64,000 nt of DNA from Devosia sp. A16 (GCF_001402915.1 NZ_CP012945.1:4689501-4753500), one strand, 5' to 3'; shown: positions 50,047 through 61,700, counted from the first letter of the stretch. Notes: a model not told the origin generated them from the sequence alone. Numbers and translations are program-made.

Positions 50047-51015
50047 TCAGTTCACTGCAATGAACGTACCATCCCCTTTGAAATAGCAGTTGAAGAAGGT
50101 CGTGCCGCTCGAGCCATCGAAGTAACCCTGCGAAACGTAGAGCTTGCCGCTCTTGAATGCGGCGTTGCTGGTGATGTCCTGCGGGCGCACGCCGAACTTG
50201 GCCGACGCTTCCCCGGTGCAGAAGCGAGGCATCAGGGCCACCGGCACCCCGTCGGCCGCGCTCACGGGCGGTTGGCTGGATGGCGGCGGCGTTGCGGGGC
50301 GGGACGGGCTCGGGTTCCGGGTCGACTCGTGCAGGTACTTGCCCGATACCCAACCATTGAGGCCGGTCTGATCCTCGATCCGGCACCAGCGGGTGGCCCC
50401 ATTCATCTTGCAGCCGAGATTGCGGATGATGTCTCCCTCATCGATCACCCCGAGCACCGAGGCGCTCGATGAGGCCGAGGCGCGCACGTTCAGCGTGTCG
50501 CCGCGCGCCAGTCCATGAACCTGCCAGTAGTCCGGACCGCCCGCCAGGCCATCGGCGAAGTCCGGAGCCGGCTTGCCGGGCGCGGGCTTGCTCGCCGCTG
50601 CCTTGCCCTCGACCGAGATGGTCAGGTCGTAGTTGGCCTCCTCGCCGCGGCGCGCCGCATTGCGCATCAGGTAGACGTCGATCTTGTAGGCGCCGCTCGA
50701 CGGAATGACGAACGAGGTGCTGTTGCCGTCGATCGAGCCGTTGTAGAGCGCCTCGGACGCCCCGGGCGCCGTGATATTGAAGTAATTGCTGGTATTGTCG
50801 GTATCGAGCTGCACGCTCATCCGTTGACCGGCCGTAACTCCCACCAGGTAGGTGACCGCCTCGTAGCCGGTTATGCTGTCCTCGATCGAGGTACTGCTTG
50901 CGCCGCGCTTGAACTTCACCGTTTCGGTCCGGGTATCCTGGGCAAGCGCCAGTCCGGTCAGGGCGACGACGGCGATCAATACCGTCGTGAGCCCAACACT
51001 CCATTTGCTTCGCAT
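50047..51015 (-). CDS. secreted SH3-domain protein
   Basis: 322 aa with a signal peptide (residues 1-26, ending ALAQD), so exported to the periplasm. Residues about 30-140 form a beta-rich module like PPC/bacterial pre-peptidase domains, with SGAYKIDVYLMRNAARR near its end. A bacterial SH3 domain follows (LNVRASASSSASVLG, then RWCRIEDQTGLNGWV, about 175-230), then a Pro/Ser linker and a C-terminal domain with two Cys (FCTGEAS and FFNCYFKGDG), perhaps disulphide-bonded. SH3b domains often bind peptidoglycan; the role is unknown. Confidence 0.7.
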   Translation of the reverse strand: MRSKWSVGLTTVLIAVVALTGLALAQDTRTETVKFKRGASSTSIEDSITGYEAVTYLVGVTAGQRMSVQLDTDNTSNYFNITAPGASEALYNGSIDGNSTSFVIPSSGAYKIDVYLMRNAARRGEEANYDLTISVEGKAAASKPAPGKPAPDFADGLAGGPDYWQVHGLARGDTLNVRASASSSASVLGVIDEGDIIRNLGCKMNGATRWCRIEDQTGLNGWVSGKYLHESTRNPSPSRPATPPPSSQPPVSAADGVPVALMPRFCTGEASAKFGVRPQDITSNAAFKSGKLYVSQGYFDGSSGTTFFNCYFKGDGTFIAVN

Positions 51016-51126
51016 TCGCCGCTCCAATGCTGCCTTGAGAGTCCAATGGTGCAGCTACTCGTACGAGCATGAAGATTTCGTGGCGAGGTGGGGCCGCCAT
51101 TGCTGCAACTGCGAGGATACAAACGA

Positions 51127-51150
51127 AAACGGCGCCTCACGGCGCCGTTT
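51127..51150 (-). terminator. lon terminator
   Basis: AAACGGCGCC (51127-51136) and GGCGCCGTTT (51141-51150) with loop TCAC; the minus strand continues TCGTTTGT, giving a T-rich tail just past lon. Confidence 0.75.
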
Positions 51151-51175
51151 CCAGTTTCATCGATCAAAGCCAAGC

Positions 51176-53617
<2,442 letters not shown>

Positions 53618-53726
53618 ATTTGGTCCTTTCCTGGGCGTCGGGCCTGTTGGGAGGAAGGGCAAGCCCGCGCCCGTCTAGCAATCGGGCCGGTCCCCAGGAT
53701 GGGCGGCGAGCCTGATTCTGCTGATT

Positions 53727-53754
53727 AAATAGGGCGTCAGCACCAAAGGGCAAG
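53727..53754 (-). promoter_or_regulatory. possible heat-shock-type promoter of lon
   Basis: On the minus strand CTTGCC (53754-53749) and CTATTT (53732-53727) lie 16 bases apart, near the alphaproteobacterial RpoH pattern CTTGAA-N17-CTATAT. Lon is a classic heat-shock gene, so the placement fits, but the match is imperfect. Confidence 0.4.
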
Positions 53755-53829
53755 TCAACCTACCCGTAATGACGGGTATGCTCGCAATGCGGCACTACTG
53801 TGTGCTGCGGTTGCATCAGCCGCAAACCG

Positions 53830-54966
53830 CTATGCAGCACCGACTGCCGGGCCGACATAGCGGGCCCGGGGCCGGATCAACTGGCCGCTTCCCGCCTGCT
53901 CCAGCATATGCGCTAACCAGCCGACGGTGCGCGCCAGGGCAAAAATGGTGGCCGGTGCGTGGGGTGGCAAGTCATAAGTGGCGCACAATGCCGCCAGTGC
54001 GAAATCGACATTGGGCCGCTCGCCCAGAAGGTCCTCGCCGGCCAGCGCCAGCGTCGCGAAGGCCGGCGGCACGTCGATGGCGCCCAGCAGCGCCTCGGCC
54101 CGAACGTCGCCCCGCCCATACAGCCTGTGCCCGAAACCGGGAACGATGCGCCCCTCCCCCAGCCATTCGCGCAAGCCGTCGCCCGGTCGGTCGGCAAGCA
54201 AACCGATATCGAGCGCCAGTGCCAGGACCGCCGACGCAGCCGTGCCGTGACGCGGCCCGGTGAAGGTGGCGAGGCCCGCCAGGGCGCCGGCCGACAACGA
54301 CGCCCCGGTCGACACGGCGACGCGCGCCGCAAAGGTCGAGGCGTTGAGCTCGTGGTCGGCCAGCAGCACCAGGGCCTGCCGCAGCACCCCAGCCGAGTCG
54401 GGCCGCCCCAGGCTGTGCGCTAGACGCACATGCAGCGGACCGGCGCCGACGCCCAGCATCGCGTCTGCAACACCTCCGAGAACGCCCGCCGCCTCATTCC
54501 GCAACTGCCATGGCCCCAGACCGATGCTGGCACCGCCGGCGGCGGTCCGTGCCGCCAGTGCGGCAAGGGCCGCGGCCATCGGCGTCGCCGCAACCGGCCC
54601 TGGCGGGCTTGCCGGCAGGCTCCAGGCTCCGTCCCAGAGCAGCGTGGCGATATCTTCGAGCATTGCTGTCGTCGCCAGTTCCACGGCGTCCCGGCCGCGA
54701 TAGTAGAGCCGGCCCTCGCTCACCGTGGAAATGGCCGACGGCAGCACGGGATCGCCCCAACTGATCGCCTCCGAGGCCACCGTAGCCGAACTTCGCCGGC
54801 CTCGCGCCCGCGATGCCAGCCGGTCGACGTCCTCCTCGCGATAGAGGCTGCGACGCGAATCCAACGGATCGGGCTTGGCTCGGATGCGACCGCGGCTGAC
54901 GCTGGCATAGAGCGACTGCGGCTTCGAGCCGAGCCGCGACAGGGCCTCGCTGGCGTTCAGCCACAT
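53830..54966 (-). CDS. citrate synthase family protein fused to N-terminal helix-turn-helix
   Basis: Residues 1-60 are a MerR/excisionase-like HTH: LNASEALSRLGSKPQSLYASV, then GRIRAKPDPLDSRR and the beta-wing SLYREEDVDRLASRA. Residues about 80-378 are a short citrate synthase with an intact triad: His240 (GPRHG), His280 (GFGHRLY) and Asp321 (NVDFA). The architecture implies a DNA-binding enzyme or metabolite sensor. GGGAGG precedes the ATG at 54966, and an inverted repeat lies 14-31 bases upstream. It is divergent from a second citrate synthase-like gene; the protein may autoregulate the pair, which is inference. Confidence 0.82.
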   Translation of the reverse strand: MWLNASEALSRLGSKPQSLYASVSRGRIRAKPDPLDSRRSLYREEDVDRLASRARGRRSSATVASEAISWGDPVLPSAISTVSEGRLYYRGRDAVELATTAMLEDIATLLWDGAWSLPASPPGPVAATPMAAALAALAARTAAGGASIGLGPWQLRNEAAGVLGGVADAMLGVGAGPLHVRLAHSLGRPDSAGVLRQALVLLADHELNASTFAARVAVSTGASLSAGALAGLATFTGPRHGTAASAVLALALDIGLLADRPGDGLREWLGEGRIVPGFGHRLYGRGDVRAEALLGAIDVPPAFATLALAGEDLLGERPNVDFALAALCATYDLPPHAPATIFALARTVGWLAHMLEQAGSGQLIRPRARYVGPAVGAA

Positions 54967-54980
54967 GTTGACCTCCCACG

Positions 54981-55010
54981 TTGATCAATATGATCAAGAT
55001 TGACGTCAAT
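54981..55010. promoter_or_regulatory. twin palindromes in the divergent citrate synthase promoter
   Basis: TTGATC (54981-54986) and GATCAA (54992-54997) around AATAT form a 17-base inverted repeat, and ATTGACGTCAAT (54999-55010) is a perfect 12-base palindrome beside it. Both lie in the 88-base gap between the two divergent starts. The first core also occurs upstream of nuoA (45320-45336). A likely operator for the HTH-citrate synthase itself or another regulator. Confidence 0.6.
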
Positions 55011-55054
55011 ATTAGCGCGCCTACCTTCCCTTGCAACTGCCAAGGAGAACTCGC

Positions 55055-56134
55055 ATGAGCAACGGACTCGAAGACATCATCGCCGCGGAAACCGTCCTCT
55101 CGGACGTGGATGGACTGGCGGGCCGACTGATCATCCGCGGCGAGCCGCTGGCCGCGCTGGCGGGCCGCGTCGGTTACGAGGATGTGCTGTCGCTGCTGTG
55201 GGACGGCTTCTTCCCGGATTTGCCCCACGATCTGCGGCAGCCGCTGGGTGCTGCCCGTGCGCGGATGTTCGAGATGCTGCATCGCGAACTGCCGCTGGTT
55301 GCGAACCGCTCCGCCTTCGACGCGATGCGGTCGCTGATGGCGCTCCTGCCCGACGGCACCGACCTCGACAGTGCCCTGCTGCTCACCGCCGCCCCCGGGG
55401 TCCTGCTCTCCGCCTTGCTTCGCCTCCGGGCCGGAAACCAGCCGCTGACGCCGGATACCGACCTCGATCACGCAACCGATGTGTTACGAATGATGGGCGG
55501 CGCGGCACCGCGGCCCGAGCTGGCGCGGGCGCTGGGCAGCTACCTCGTCACCGTCGCCGATCATGGGCTCAATGCTTCGACCTTTGCGGCGCGCGTCGTC
55601 GCCTCGACCGAGGCGGGGTTGACCTCGTCCGTCCTCGCGGCACTTGGCGCGCTCAAGGGCCCACTGCATGGCGGCGCGCCAGGCCCGGTCCTCGACATGC
55701 TCGATGCGGTCGGCAAGCCGGAGAATGCCGAAGCCTGGATAAGCGCCGAGCTTGCTCGCGGCGAGCGGCTGATGGGCTTTGGACATCGCATCTATCGGGT
55801 GCGCGATCCGCGAGCCGATGCGCTGAAAGCGGCGCTGGCGCAGATCAGTGGCGCCGTCGACACCAACAGGATGGCGCTCGCCGCCGCAGTCGAGACGGCT
55901 GCCCTCAAGGCCTTGAAGCAGCACAAGCCCGATCGGCCGCTCGATACCAATGTCGAGTTCTACACCGCCGTGCTGCTCGAGGCAGTGGGCTTTCCACGCG
56001 ATTGCTTCACCGCGGTGTTCGCTACGGGGCGGGTCGGCGGCTGGATTGCGCACGCCCGGGAACAGGCGGCCACCGGTCGCCTGATCAGACCGAAATCGCG
56101 CTATATCGGGCCGATGCCGAAAGTGGCGGCGTAG
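55055..56134 (+). CDS. citrate synthase/2-methylcitrate synthase-like protein
   Basis: Short citrate synthase-type enzyme, 359 aa, without the HTH of its divergent neighbour. The catalytic His205 (GPLHGGAP) and His244 (GFGHRIYRVRDPRAD) are present, but the third residue, usually Asp in NVDFY, is Glu301 in NVEFY. The same change may exist in related paralogues, so activity is likely but altered chemistry or substrate (2-methylcitrate, homocitrate or other) cannot be excluded. CAAGGAGAA precedes the ATG at 55055; the upstream open frame is not used. No prpB/prpD genes lie nearby. Confidence 0.82.
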   Translation: MSNGLEDIIAAETVLSDVDGLAGRLIIRGEPLAALAGRVGYEDVLSLLWDGFFPDLPHDLRQPLGAARARMFEMLHRELPLVANRSAFDAMRSLMALLPDGTDLDSALLLTAAPGVLLSALLRLRAGNQPLTPDTDLDHATDVLRMMGGAAPRPELARALGSYLVTVADHGLNASTFAARVVASTEAGLTSSVLAALGALKGPLHGGAPGPVLDMLDAVGKPENAEAWISAELARGERLMGFGHRIYRVRDPRADALKAALAQISGAVDTNRMALAAAVETAALKALKQHKPDRPLDTNVEFYTAVLLEAVGFPRDCFTAVFATGRVGGWIAHAREQAATGRLIRPKSRYIGPMPKVAA

Positions 56135-56181
56135 TTCAGCTGCTTTCAGAGCCGCCGGTGCTAGACGACCCCACCCCTGTC

Positions 56182-56262
56182 CCCTCCCCCTAAAAATGGG
56201 GAGGGAGACCAAAGCACTGGCTTCTCGGCAGGCGTCTCCCTCCCCCTGTTTGAGGGGGAGGG
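56182..56262. repeat. REP-like palindromes after the 55055 gene
   Basis: CCCTCCCC (56182-56189) with GGGGAGGG (56198-56205), and CCCTCCCCC (56238-56246) with GGGGGAGGG (56254-56262), plus an overall inversion GGGGAGGGAGAC (56198-56209) with GTCTCCCTCCCC (56234-56245). Sits between convergent 55055 and cysK and belongs to the same family as 21608-21757 and 57481-57498. Confidence 0.7.
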
Positions 56263-56294
56263 ATCAAGGGCCGAACCGATAGGCCTGCTCGGAA

Positions 56295-57350
56295 CTATGC
56301 CGCCACCTTGGGCGGCAGTTGCTGGCCGGGGGTCGACATCGAAATGGCTTCCTCCTCCGGCGACATGTCGGCCGGGACGTCGGCGAATAGCGGGGTCGAG
56401 AGGTAGCGCTCGCCGGTATCAGGCAGCATCGCCAGAATGGTCGAGCCCTCGGGCGCCGTCTCGGCCACCTTCAGCGCTGCGGCGAAGGTGGCGCCGGCGG
56501 TAATGCCGACGAAAATGCCTTCCTTCTGTGCCAACTGCATCGACTGCTTCATCGCATCGGGGCCGGCAATCGTCAGCACCTGGTCGAACAGCTTTTCGGT
56601 CACCGCCTCATTGGTGATCCACGGAATGAAATCCGGGCTCCAGCCCTGGAACGGATGCGGCTTCCACGCCGGATGACTGCCGGTCGCGGCATGGTCGGCG
56701 CGGCGCTCCTGCCCCTCGCCGCTGGTCAGCATCGGCGCGCCCTCCGGCTCGGCCACGATGATCCTGGTGTTCGGCATCTTGTCGCGCAGCACCCGCGCAA
56801 CACCGGTCAGCGTGCCGCCGGTGCCGAAGCCGGTCACCCAGTAGTCGAGCTTCTCGTCGGCGAAGTCGCGCAGGATTTCTTGCGCTGTGGTGCGGGAGTG
56901 CATTTCGGGGTTGGCTTCGTTCTCGAACTGGCGGGTCTGAAACCAGCCATTGGCCTCGGCCAGTGACTCCGCCTTGCGGATCATACCGTTGGCGCGCTCG
57001 GCCGCGGGGGTCAGCACCACCTTGGCGCCGAGGAATCGCATCAGCTTCCGCCGTTCGACCGAGAAGCTCTCGGCCATGGTAACGACCAGCGGATAGCCCT
57101 TGGCCGCGCAGACCATGGCGAGCCCGATACCGGTATTGCCCGAGGTGGCCTCGATTACCGTCTGGCCGGGTTTCAGCGCTCCTGACTTTTCGGCCGCCTC
57201 GATGACGCCGAGCGCCAGGCGGTCCTTCACCGAACCGAGCGGGTTGAACGCCTCGACCTTGACGTAGAGCTTGACGTTTTTCGGGCCCAGCTTGTTGATC
57301 CGGACGACCGGCGTGTTGCCGATGGTCCCCAGAATATCCTTGAACTTCAT
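56295..57350 (-). CDS. cysK: cysteine synthase A
   Basis: PLP enzyme making cysteine from O-acetylserine and sulphide. FNPLGSVKDRLALG contains the PLP Lys, EATSGNTGIGLAM the substrate loop and GFGTGGTLTGVARVL the phosphate-binding loop; the chain ends with a Met/Pro-rich tail. A stretch of about 20 residues (about 219-238, ERRADHAATGSHPAWK) is inserted before GWSPDFIP, compared with typical CysK, in a surface loop that shapes the active-site entrance. The 351 aa length is long for the family. Whether the insertion is common in relatives cannot be checked here. Confidence 0.92.
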   Translation of the reverse strand: MKFKDILGTIGNTPVVRINKLGPKNVKLYVKVEAFNPLGSVKDRLALGVIEAAEKSGALKPGQTVIEATSGNTGIGLAMVCAAKGYPLVVTMAESFSVERRKLMRFLGAKVVLTPAAERANGMIRKAESLAEANGWFQTRQFENEANPEMHSRTTAQEILRDFADEKLDYWVTGFGTGGTLTGVARVLRDKMPNTRIIVAEPEGAPMLTSGEGQERRADHAATGSHPAWKPHPFQGWSPDFIPWITNEAVTEKLFDQVLTIAGPDAMKQSMQLAQKEGIFVGITAGATFAAALKVAETAPEGSTILAMLPDTGERYLSTPLFADVPADMSPEEEAISMSTPGQQLPPKVAA

Positions 57351-57480
57351 GGTTCTTCCCTCTTGCTACCCCGTTGAGCGAAGAGATTACGCTCCGGCTA
57401 TGACAGCGACAAGTGAACCAATGGTACGGAATCTGGGATGGGGGTCCATTGGTGATCACCGGACCACCCCCTCCCTCAAT

Positions 57481-57498
57481 CCCTCCCCTCGGGGAGGG
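57481..57498. repeat. REP-like palindrome between cysK and the Rsm22-like gene
   Basis: CCCTCCCC (57481-57488) and GGGGAGGG (57491-57498) with loop TC, another copy of the dispersed family. Confidence 0.6.
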
Positions 57499-57515
57499 AA
57501 GCAGGGGCACCGCGC

Positions 57516-58472
57516 TTATTCCGTCGTCGCATCACCCCAATCGAGTTTCTTCGCCGCCTTGAACGCCGACTTGTCGCGGCTCGGCACGACGCGCGATTCG
57601 AGCCCATCCGCACCGCACACGGCCAGCGTCACCGAGAACTTGTTCTCCTCCGGCCGCCGCAGCACGCGTCCAGCCGCGGGCGCCCCTATGCCCGGCCGCG
57701 CGATGATCAGGTAGCTGTACTTCTCGTCTTCGTAGCCCAGCGTCCCGCCCTTCATCCGCATGTGCTCGCGGCTGCGGCTGAGCCGCACTGAGAAGTGGCA
57801 CCAGTCGGGCTCAACCAGCGGGCACGCCCGTTCGTGCGGACAGGGCGCCAGCACCCTGCCCCCAAGTTCGATCAGCTGGCGCCGCACCGTCAGCAGGCGC
57901 TGGTAGTCGCGCGGCCGGCCCGGCTCGATGATCGCCAGCACCCCGTCGCTGTGCCGCCACAGCTGCTCCGCCGCCGCCAGCATCTGGGCATCGGGCAATT
58001 CGGTCAGCGCATAGGCACAGGTGACCAGGTCGTAGCGGGTCGCGAGCTGGAACCGCCCGAGATCGGCTTCCAACAGCTCTGCCGCGGCCAGCGCCGTGCC
58101 CTCGGCCAGTCTGGCGGCAAGCGTGAGGAACGCCCGGTTGTGATCCATCAGCGTCGCTGCAATTCCTTCGAATGCCGCCGCTGCCACCCAGCCCGCCGTC
58201 CCCGGCCCCGACCCGGCATCAAGCAGCGTTCGTGGCGCGAAATCCGGCGCCCTTGCCTGCAATTCATCGAGCACCGCCGACACCGCCGCATAGGTCGCCG
58301 GCATTCGGCTCAGCGCATAGGCGACCGCATCGTCGGCGCCGCCGATCACCTGGCGCGATGCGCCGCGTTGTCGATAATGCTCGGAGATGCGCGCCGAGCT
58401 GTCGCCCAGTCCCTTGCGTCCCTCGGCGAAACGCCGAACGGCGGCGCTGAGATCGGCCGGCAGGTCGGTCAA
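57516..58472 (-). CDS. Rsm22-like small-subunit rRNA methyltransferase
   Basis: SAM-dependent methyltransferase domain with the motif I glycine block LLDAGSGPGTAGW near residue 80. The C-terminal part carries four Cys (CPHERACP, and EPDWCHFSV) typical of Rsm22, mitochondrial METTL17 relatives that bind an Fe-S cluster and help assemble the small ribosomal subunit. The 318 aa length is normal for the bacterial branch. Its start overlaps the patatin stop by 4 bases. Confidence 0.85.
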   Translation of the reverse strand: MTDLPADLSAAVRRFAEGRKGLGDSSARISEHYRQRGASRQVIGGADDAVAYALSRMPATYAAVSAVLDELQARAPDFAPRTLLDAGSGPGTAGWVAAAAFEGIAATLMDHNRAFLTLAARLAEGTALAAAELLEADLGRFQLATRYDLVTCAYALTELPDAQMLAAAEQLWRHSDGVLAIIEPGRPRDYQRLLTVRRQLIELGGRVLAPCPHERACPLVEPDWCHFSVRLSRSREHMRMKGGTLGYEDEKYSYLIIARPGIGAPAAGRVLRRPEENKFSVTLAVCGADGLESRVVPSRDKSAFKAAKKLDWGDATTE

Positions 58473-59314
58473 GGCCGGTTCGCCTTGCGGATGCTGTGTG
58501 CCAGTAGCGCGTCGCTGACCGCCCGCTTGAATCGGTCCTTGTCGGCGGCGGCATTGTCGACGATCTCGCGCACCCGCCAGAACTCGCTGCCGCCGAACGG
58601 TCCGACTTCGGCCCGGACATAGACGTCCGGCGAGTACTGCAGCACGGTGGCGTCGACCAGCTTCTGCGACATGATCTCGGTCGCCACCACGGCGGAATCG
58701 GTAATGCTCGGCTCACGCGAGGCGTCCAGCAGTTCGGGCGTCCGATGGACGTCGATGCCGATGAGCACGTCGCATCTGCCGGCGATGAGGCCGAGCGGCA
58801 ACGGGTTGGTGACGCCGCCATCGATGTAGTACCGGCCCTCGACATTCACCGGTCGGAACAGGCTGGGGATCGCCAGCGATGCCGCGATCGCCGGCCGCAG
58901 CGGACCGCTGTCGAACACCTTCTCCTTCCACCCGTAGAAATCGGTTGCAACGACGGAGAACGGAATCCTGAGCTCGGCAAAATCGTCCGGGAAGCCGTCC
59001 GGCAGGAACGCCGTAGTGATCCCCATCGAGTTCACCTGCATCGACAGCCCGTCTTCGACCATCTGCTTGAAGCTGAACCGGTTGCGGTTCCACAGCGTCG
59101 AGGCAATCTGCTGCAGGCTGCCGAGCACGCTGTAGGCGTGCTCGCGCAGCTCGGCGCCGGTCATGGCGTTGGCCCAGCCCGAGCCGATCAATGCGCCGAT
59201 CGACGAGCCCGCGATCACCGACGGCCGTAAGCCAAGTTCGTCCATCGCTTCGATATAGGGGATGTGGGCCAGACCGCGCGCCGCGCCGCTGCCCAGTGCC
59301 ACGCCGATCCGCAT
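58469..59314 (-). CDS. patatin-like phospholipase family protein
   Basis: Serine hydrolase of the patatin/RssA group. GSGAARGLAHIPYIEAM forms the oxyanion loop, AGSSIGALIGS carries the nucleophile Ser, and YIDGGVTNPLP the catalytic Asp. The 281 aa length fits the RssA-like cytoplasmic members; substrate and role (lipid turnover, or regulation as in RssA) are unknown. It lies downstream of clpX and upstream of the Rsm22-like gene. Confidence 0.85.
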   Translation of the reverse strand: MRIGVALGSGAARGLAHIPYIEAMDELGLRPSVIAGSSIGALIGSGWANAMTGAELREHAYSVLGSLQQIASTLWNRNRFSFKQMVEDGLSMQVNSMGITTAFLPDGFPDDFAELRIPFSVVATDFYGWKEKVFDSGPLRPAIAASLAIPSLFRPVNVEGRYYIDGGVTNPLPLGLIAGRCDVLIGIDVHRTPELLDASREPSITDSAVVATEIMSQKLVDATVLQYSPDVYVRAEVGPFGGSEFWRVREIVDNAAADKDRFKRAVSDALLAHSIRKANRP

Positions 59315-59362
59315 GGTTCGCCTCCAGAAGGATCTCTTATGCGACGGCCACGCCCCAAATGA

Positions 59363-59390
59363 AAAGGCCCCGCCGGGTGACGGGGCCTTT
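59363..59390 (-). terminator. clpX terminator
   Basis: AAAGGCCCCG (59363-59372) and CGGGGCCTTT (59381-59390) with an 8-base loop; on the minus strand the stem ends in TTTTC, a strong terminator just past clpX. Confidence 0.85.
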
Positions 59391-59410
59391 CGAAGTGAGG
59401 GCGCGAGGGA

Positions 59411-60691
59411 TCAGGCGCTGGTGGACAGCGCTTCTTCCTTCTTGCGCTCGGCATAGATGTAGAGCGGACGCGCGTCCTTGCCGTTCACCACTTCCTCGCT
59501 GATCACCACCTCTTCGACGCCATCGAGCGACGGCAGGTCGTACATGGTGTCGAGCAGGATGCCTTCGAGGATCGAGCGCAGGCCGCGTGCGCCGGTCTTG
59601 CGCTCGATGGCATGCTTGGCGATGGCCTTGAGCGCATCCTCGTGGAAAGTCAGTTCGACCTCTTCCATCGAGAACAGGCGCTGGTACTGGCGCACCAGGG
59701 CATTCTTGGGCGCCGTCAGGATCTCGATCAGCGCAGGCTCGTCGAGATCTTCGAGCGTCGCGAGGATCGGCAGGCGTCCGATGAACTCGGGGATCAGCCC
59801 GAACTTCACCAGGTCTTCCGGCTGCACATCCTTCAACAGGTCGCCGACGCGACGATCCTTGGGATCCTTGACCACGGCCGAGAAGCCGATGCCCGAGCCC
59901 TCGCCGCGCGCCGAGATGATCTTCTCGAGCCCGGCAAACGCGCCGCCGCAGATGAACAGGATATTGGTCGTGTCCACCTGCAGGAATTCCTGCTGCGGGT
60001 GCTTGCGGCCGCCCTGCGGCGGCACCGATGCAACCGTGCCTTCCATGATCTTCAGCAAGGCCTGCTGCACACCCTCGCCCGACACGTCGCGGGTGATCGA
60101 GGGGTTGTCGGACTTGCGCGAGATCTTGTCGACTTCGTCGATATAGACGATGCCGCGCTGCGCCTTCTCGACATTGTAGTCGGCGGCCTGCAGCAGCTTG
60201 AGGATGATGTTCTCGACGTCCTCGCCGACATAGCCGGCTTCGGTCAGCGTCGTCGCGTCAGCCATGGTGAACGGCACATCGAGGATGCGGGCCAGCGTCT
60301 GCGCGAGCAGCGTCTTGCCGGTACCGGTCGGGCCGATCAGCAGGATATTCGACTTCGACAGCTCGATGTCCTGGTTCTTGGTGGCGTGATGCAGGCGCTT
60401 GTAGTGGTTATGCACCGCAACACTCAGCACGCGCTTCGCGCGCGCCTGGCCGATGACGTAGTCGTCCAGCACCTTGCAGATTTCGGCCGGCGTGGGCACG
60501 CCGTCCGAGGACTTCACCATCGAGGTCTTGTTTTCCTCGCGGATGATGTCCATGCACAACTCGACGCATTCATCGCAGATGAACACCGTCGGGCCGGCGA
60601 TAAGCTTTCTGACCTCATGCTGCGATTTTCCGCAGAACGAGCAGTAAAGCGTGTTCTTGCTGGATTCGCCGCTGGTCGTGTCCTTGGACAT
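59411..60691 (-). CDS. clpX: ClpXP unfoldase ATP-binding subunit ClpX
   Basis: AAA+ unfoldase that feeds substrates to ClpP. The N-terminal zinc-binding domain has [18 protein letters not shown] and [10 protein letters not shown]. Walker A is GPTGTGKT (near residue 121), Walker [10 protein letters not shown]; the pore-loop and the [10 protein letters not shown] sensor region follow. The ATG at 60691 ([14 protein letters not shown], 426 aa) is chosen over a longer frame. clpP lies 176 bases upstream. Confidence 0.97.
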   Translation of the reverse strand: MSKDTTSGESSKNTLYCSFCGKSQHEVRKLIAGPTVFICDECVELCMDIIREENKTSMVKSSDGVPTPAEICKVLDDYVIGQARAKRVLSVAVHNHYKRLHHATKNQDIELSKSNILLIGPTGTGKTLLAQTLARILDVPFTMADATTLTEAGYVGEDVENIILKLLQAADYNVEKAQRGIVYIDEVDKISRKSDNPSITRDVSGEGVQQALLKIMEGTVASVPPQGGRKHPQQEFLQVDTTNILFICGGAFAGLEKIISARGEGSGIGFSAVVKDPKDRRVGDLLKDVQPEDLVKFGLIPEFIGRLPILATLEDLDEPALIEILTAPKNALVRQYQRLFSMEEVELTFHEDALKAIAKHAIERKTGARGLRSILEGILLDTMYDLPSLDGVEEVVISEEVVNGKDARPLYIYAERKKEEALSTSA

Positions 60692-60867
60692 CCTGTCACT
60701 CCTGGGAGTTGGGGCTCCCATTCCCGGCTAGGATAGAACGCTAGCCCCGGATACCTAAACAAAATGTAAGCCCGACCGACCTTAACGGCCAGCCGGGACC
60801 CACACAATCACACAAGTGTCACACTCGCGTATGCCGATCGGATTCACCTTAACAGGTAAAACCCCAC

Positions 60868-61491
60868 TCACGCGTCGGGCGCCGCCCGCTTCTCGAAGAT
60901 CGAGTCGATGAGACCGAAATCCCTGGCCTCTTCGGGGCTGAGGAAACGGTCGCGCTCGAGGGCGTTGTGGATGGCCTCGTAGTCCTGGCCGGTATGCTTG
61001 ACGTAGATCTCGTTGAGCCGGCGCTTCAGTTTTTCGGTGAACTGGGCGTGGATCAGGATATCGGTCGCCTGGCCCTGATAGCCGCCGGACGGCTGGTGCA
61101 CCATGATCGAAGCGTTCGGCAGCGCGGCGCGAAGGCCCTTCTCGCCGCCGGCAAGGAGGAGCGACCCCATCGAGGCTGCCTGCCCGATGCAGAGCGTCGC
61201 CACCGGCGGGCGGATGAACTGCATCGTGTCGTAGATGCCGAGGCCGGAGGTGACGACGCCGCCGGGAGAATTGATGTAGAGGCTGATTTCCTTCTTCGGG
61301 TTTTCCGACTCGAGGAACAGCAGCTGCGCCGCGATCAGGGACGCCATCTGGTCTTCGACCTGGCCGGTCACGAAGATGATGCGCTCCTTGAGCAGGCGCG
61401 AATAGATGTCGAAGGCGCGCTCGCCGCGCGTCGTCTGCTCGACCACGGTGGGCACGAGGTAGTTGTAGAAGGTATCGACCGGATCTCTCAT
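60868..61491 (-). CDS. clpP: ATP-dependent Clp protease proteolytic subunit
   Basis: Tetradecameric serine protease. Catalytic Ser107 is in GQAASMGS, His132 in [10 protein letters not shown] and the Asp in the C-terminal [16 protein letters not shown] region. The 207 aa length is normal. A possible promoter on the minus strand has TTGCGG and CTATCT 16 bases apart near 61580-61610 but is weak. Confidence 0.97.
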   Translation of the reverse strand: MRDPVDTFYNYLVPTVVEQTTRGERAFDIYSRLLKERIIFVTGQVEDQMASLIAAQLLFLESENPKKEISLYINSPGGVVTSGLGIYDTMQFIRPPVATLCIGQAASMGSLLLAGGEKGLRAALPNASIMVHQPSGGYQGQATDILIHAQFTEKLKRRLNEIYVKHTGQDYEAIHNALERDRFLSPEEARDFGLIDSIFEKRAAPDA

Positions 61492-61674
61492 CTCGAGATT
61501 TGCCCCTGGTGGAAAGAAGAATCAGCGCTCGCGGCCGACTGAAGGCGATGCCCTGTTAAGGGCGGGTAAAGCGACAGATAGGCGCCAATGTGGCGGGCCG
61601 CAATACTCACATAATCGCGCAATATCCGCGATCAACGGAACCTGCCCGGATGGGGAGGGCCCCTGTTGCATCAG

Positions 61675-61691
61675 GTAAGGAAGTTCCTTAC
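61675..61691. promoter_or_regulatory. palindromic operator before the antitoxin gene
   Basis: GTAAGGAA-G-TTCCTTAC is a perfect 17-base palindrome with a central G, 9 bases before the ATG at 61701 and covering the Shine-Dalgarno region. Such sites are bound by MazE/AbrB-type antitoxins to repress their own operon. Confidence 0.6.
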
Positions 61692-61700
61692 ATTTGCAGC

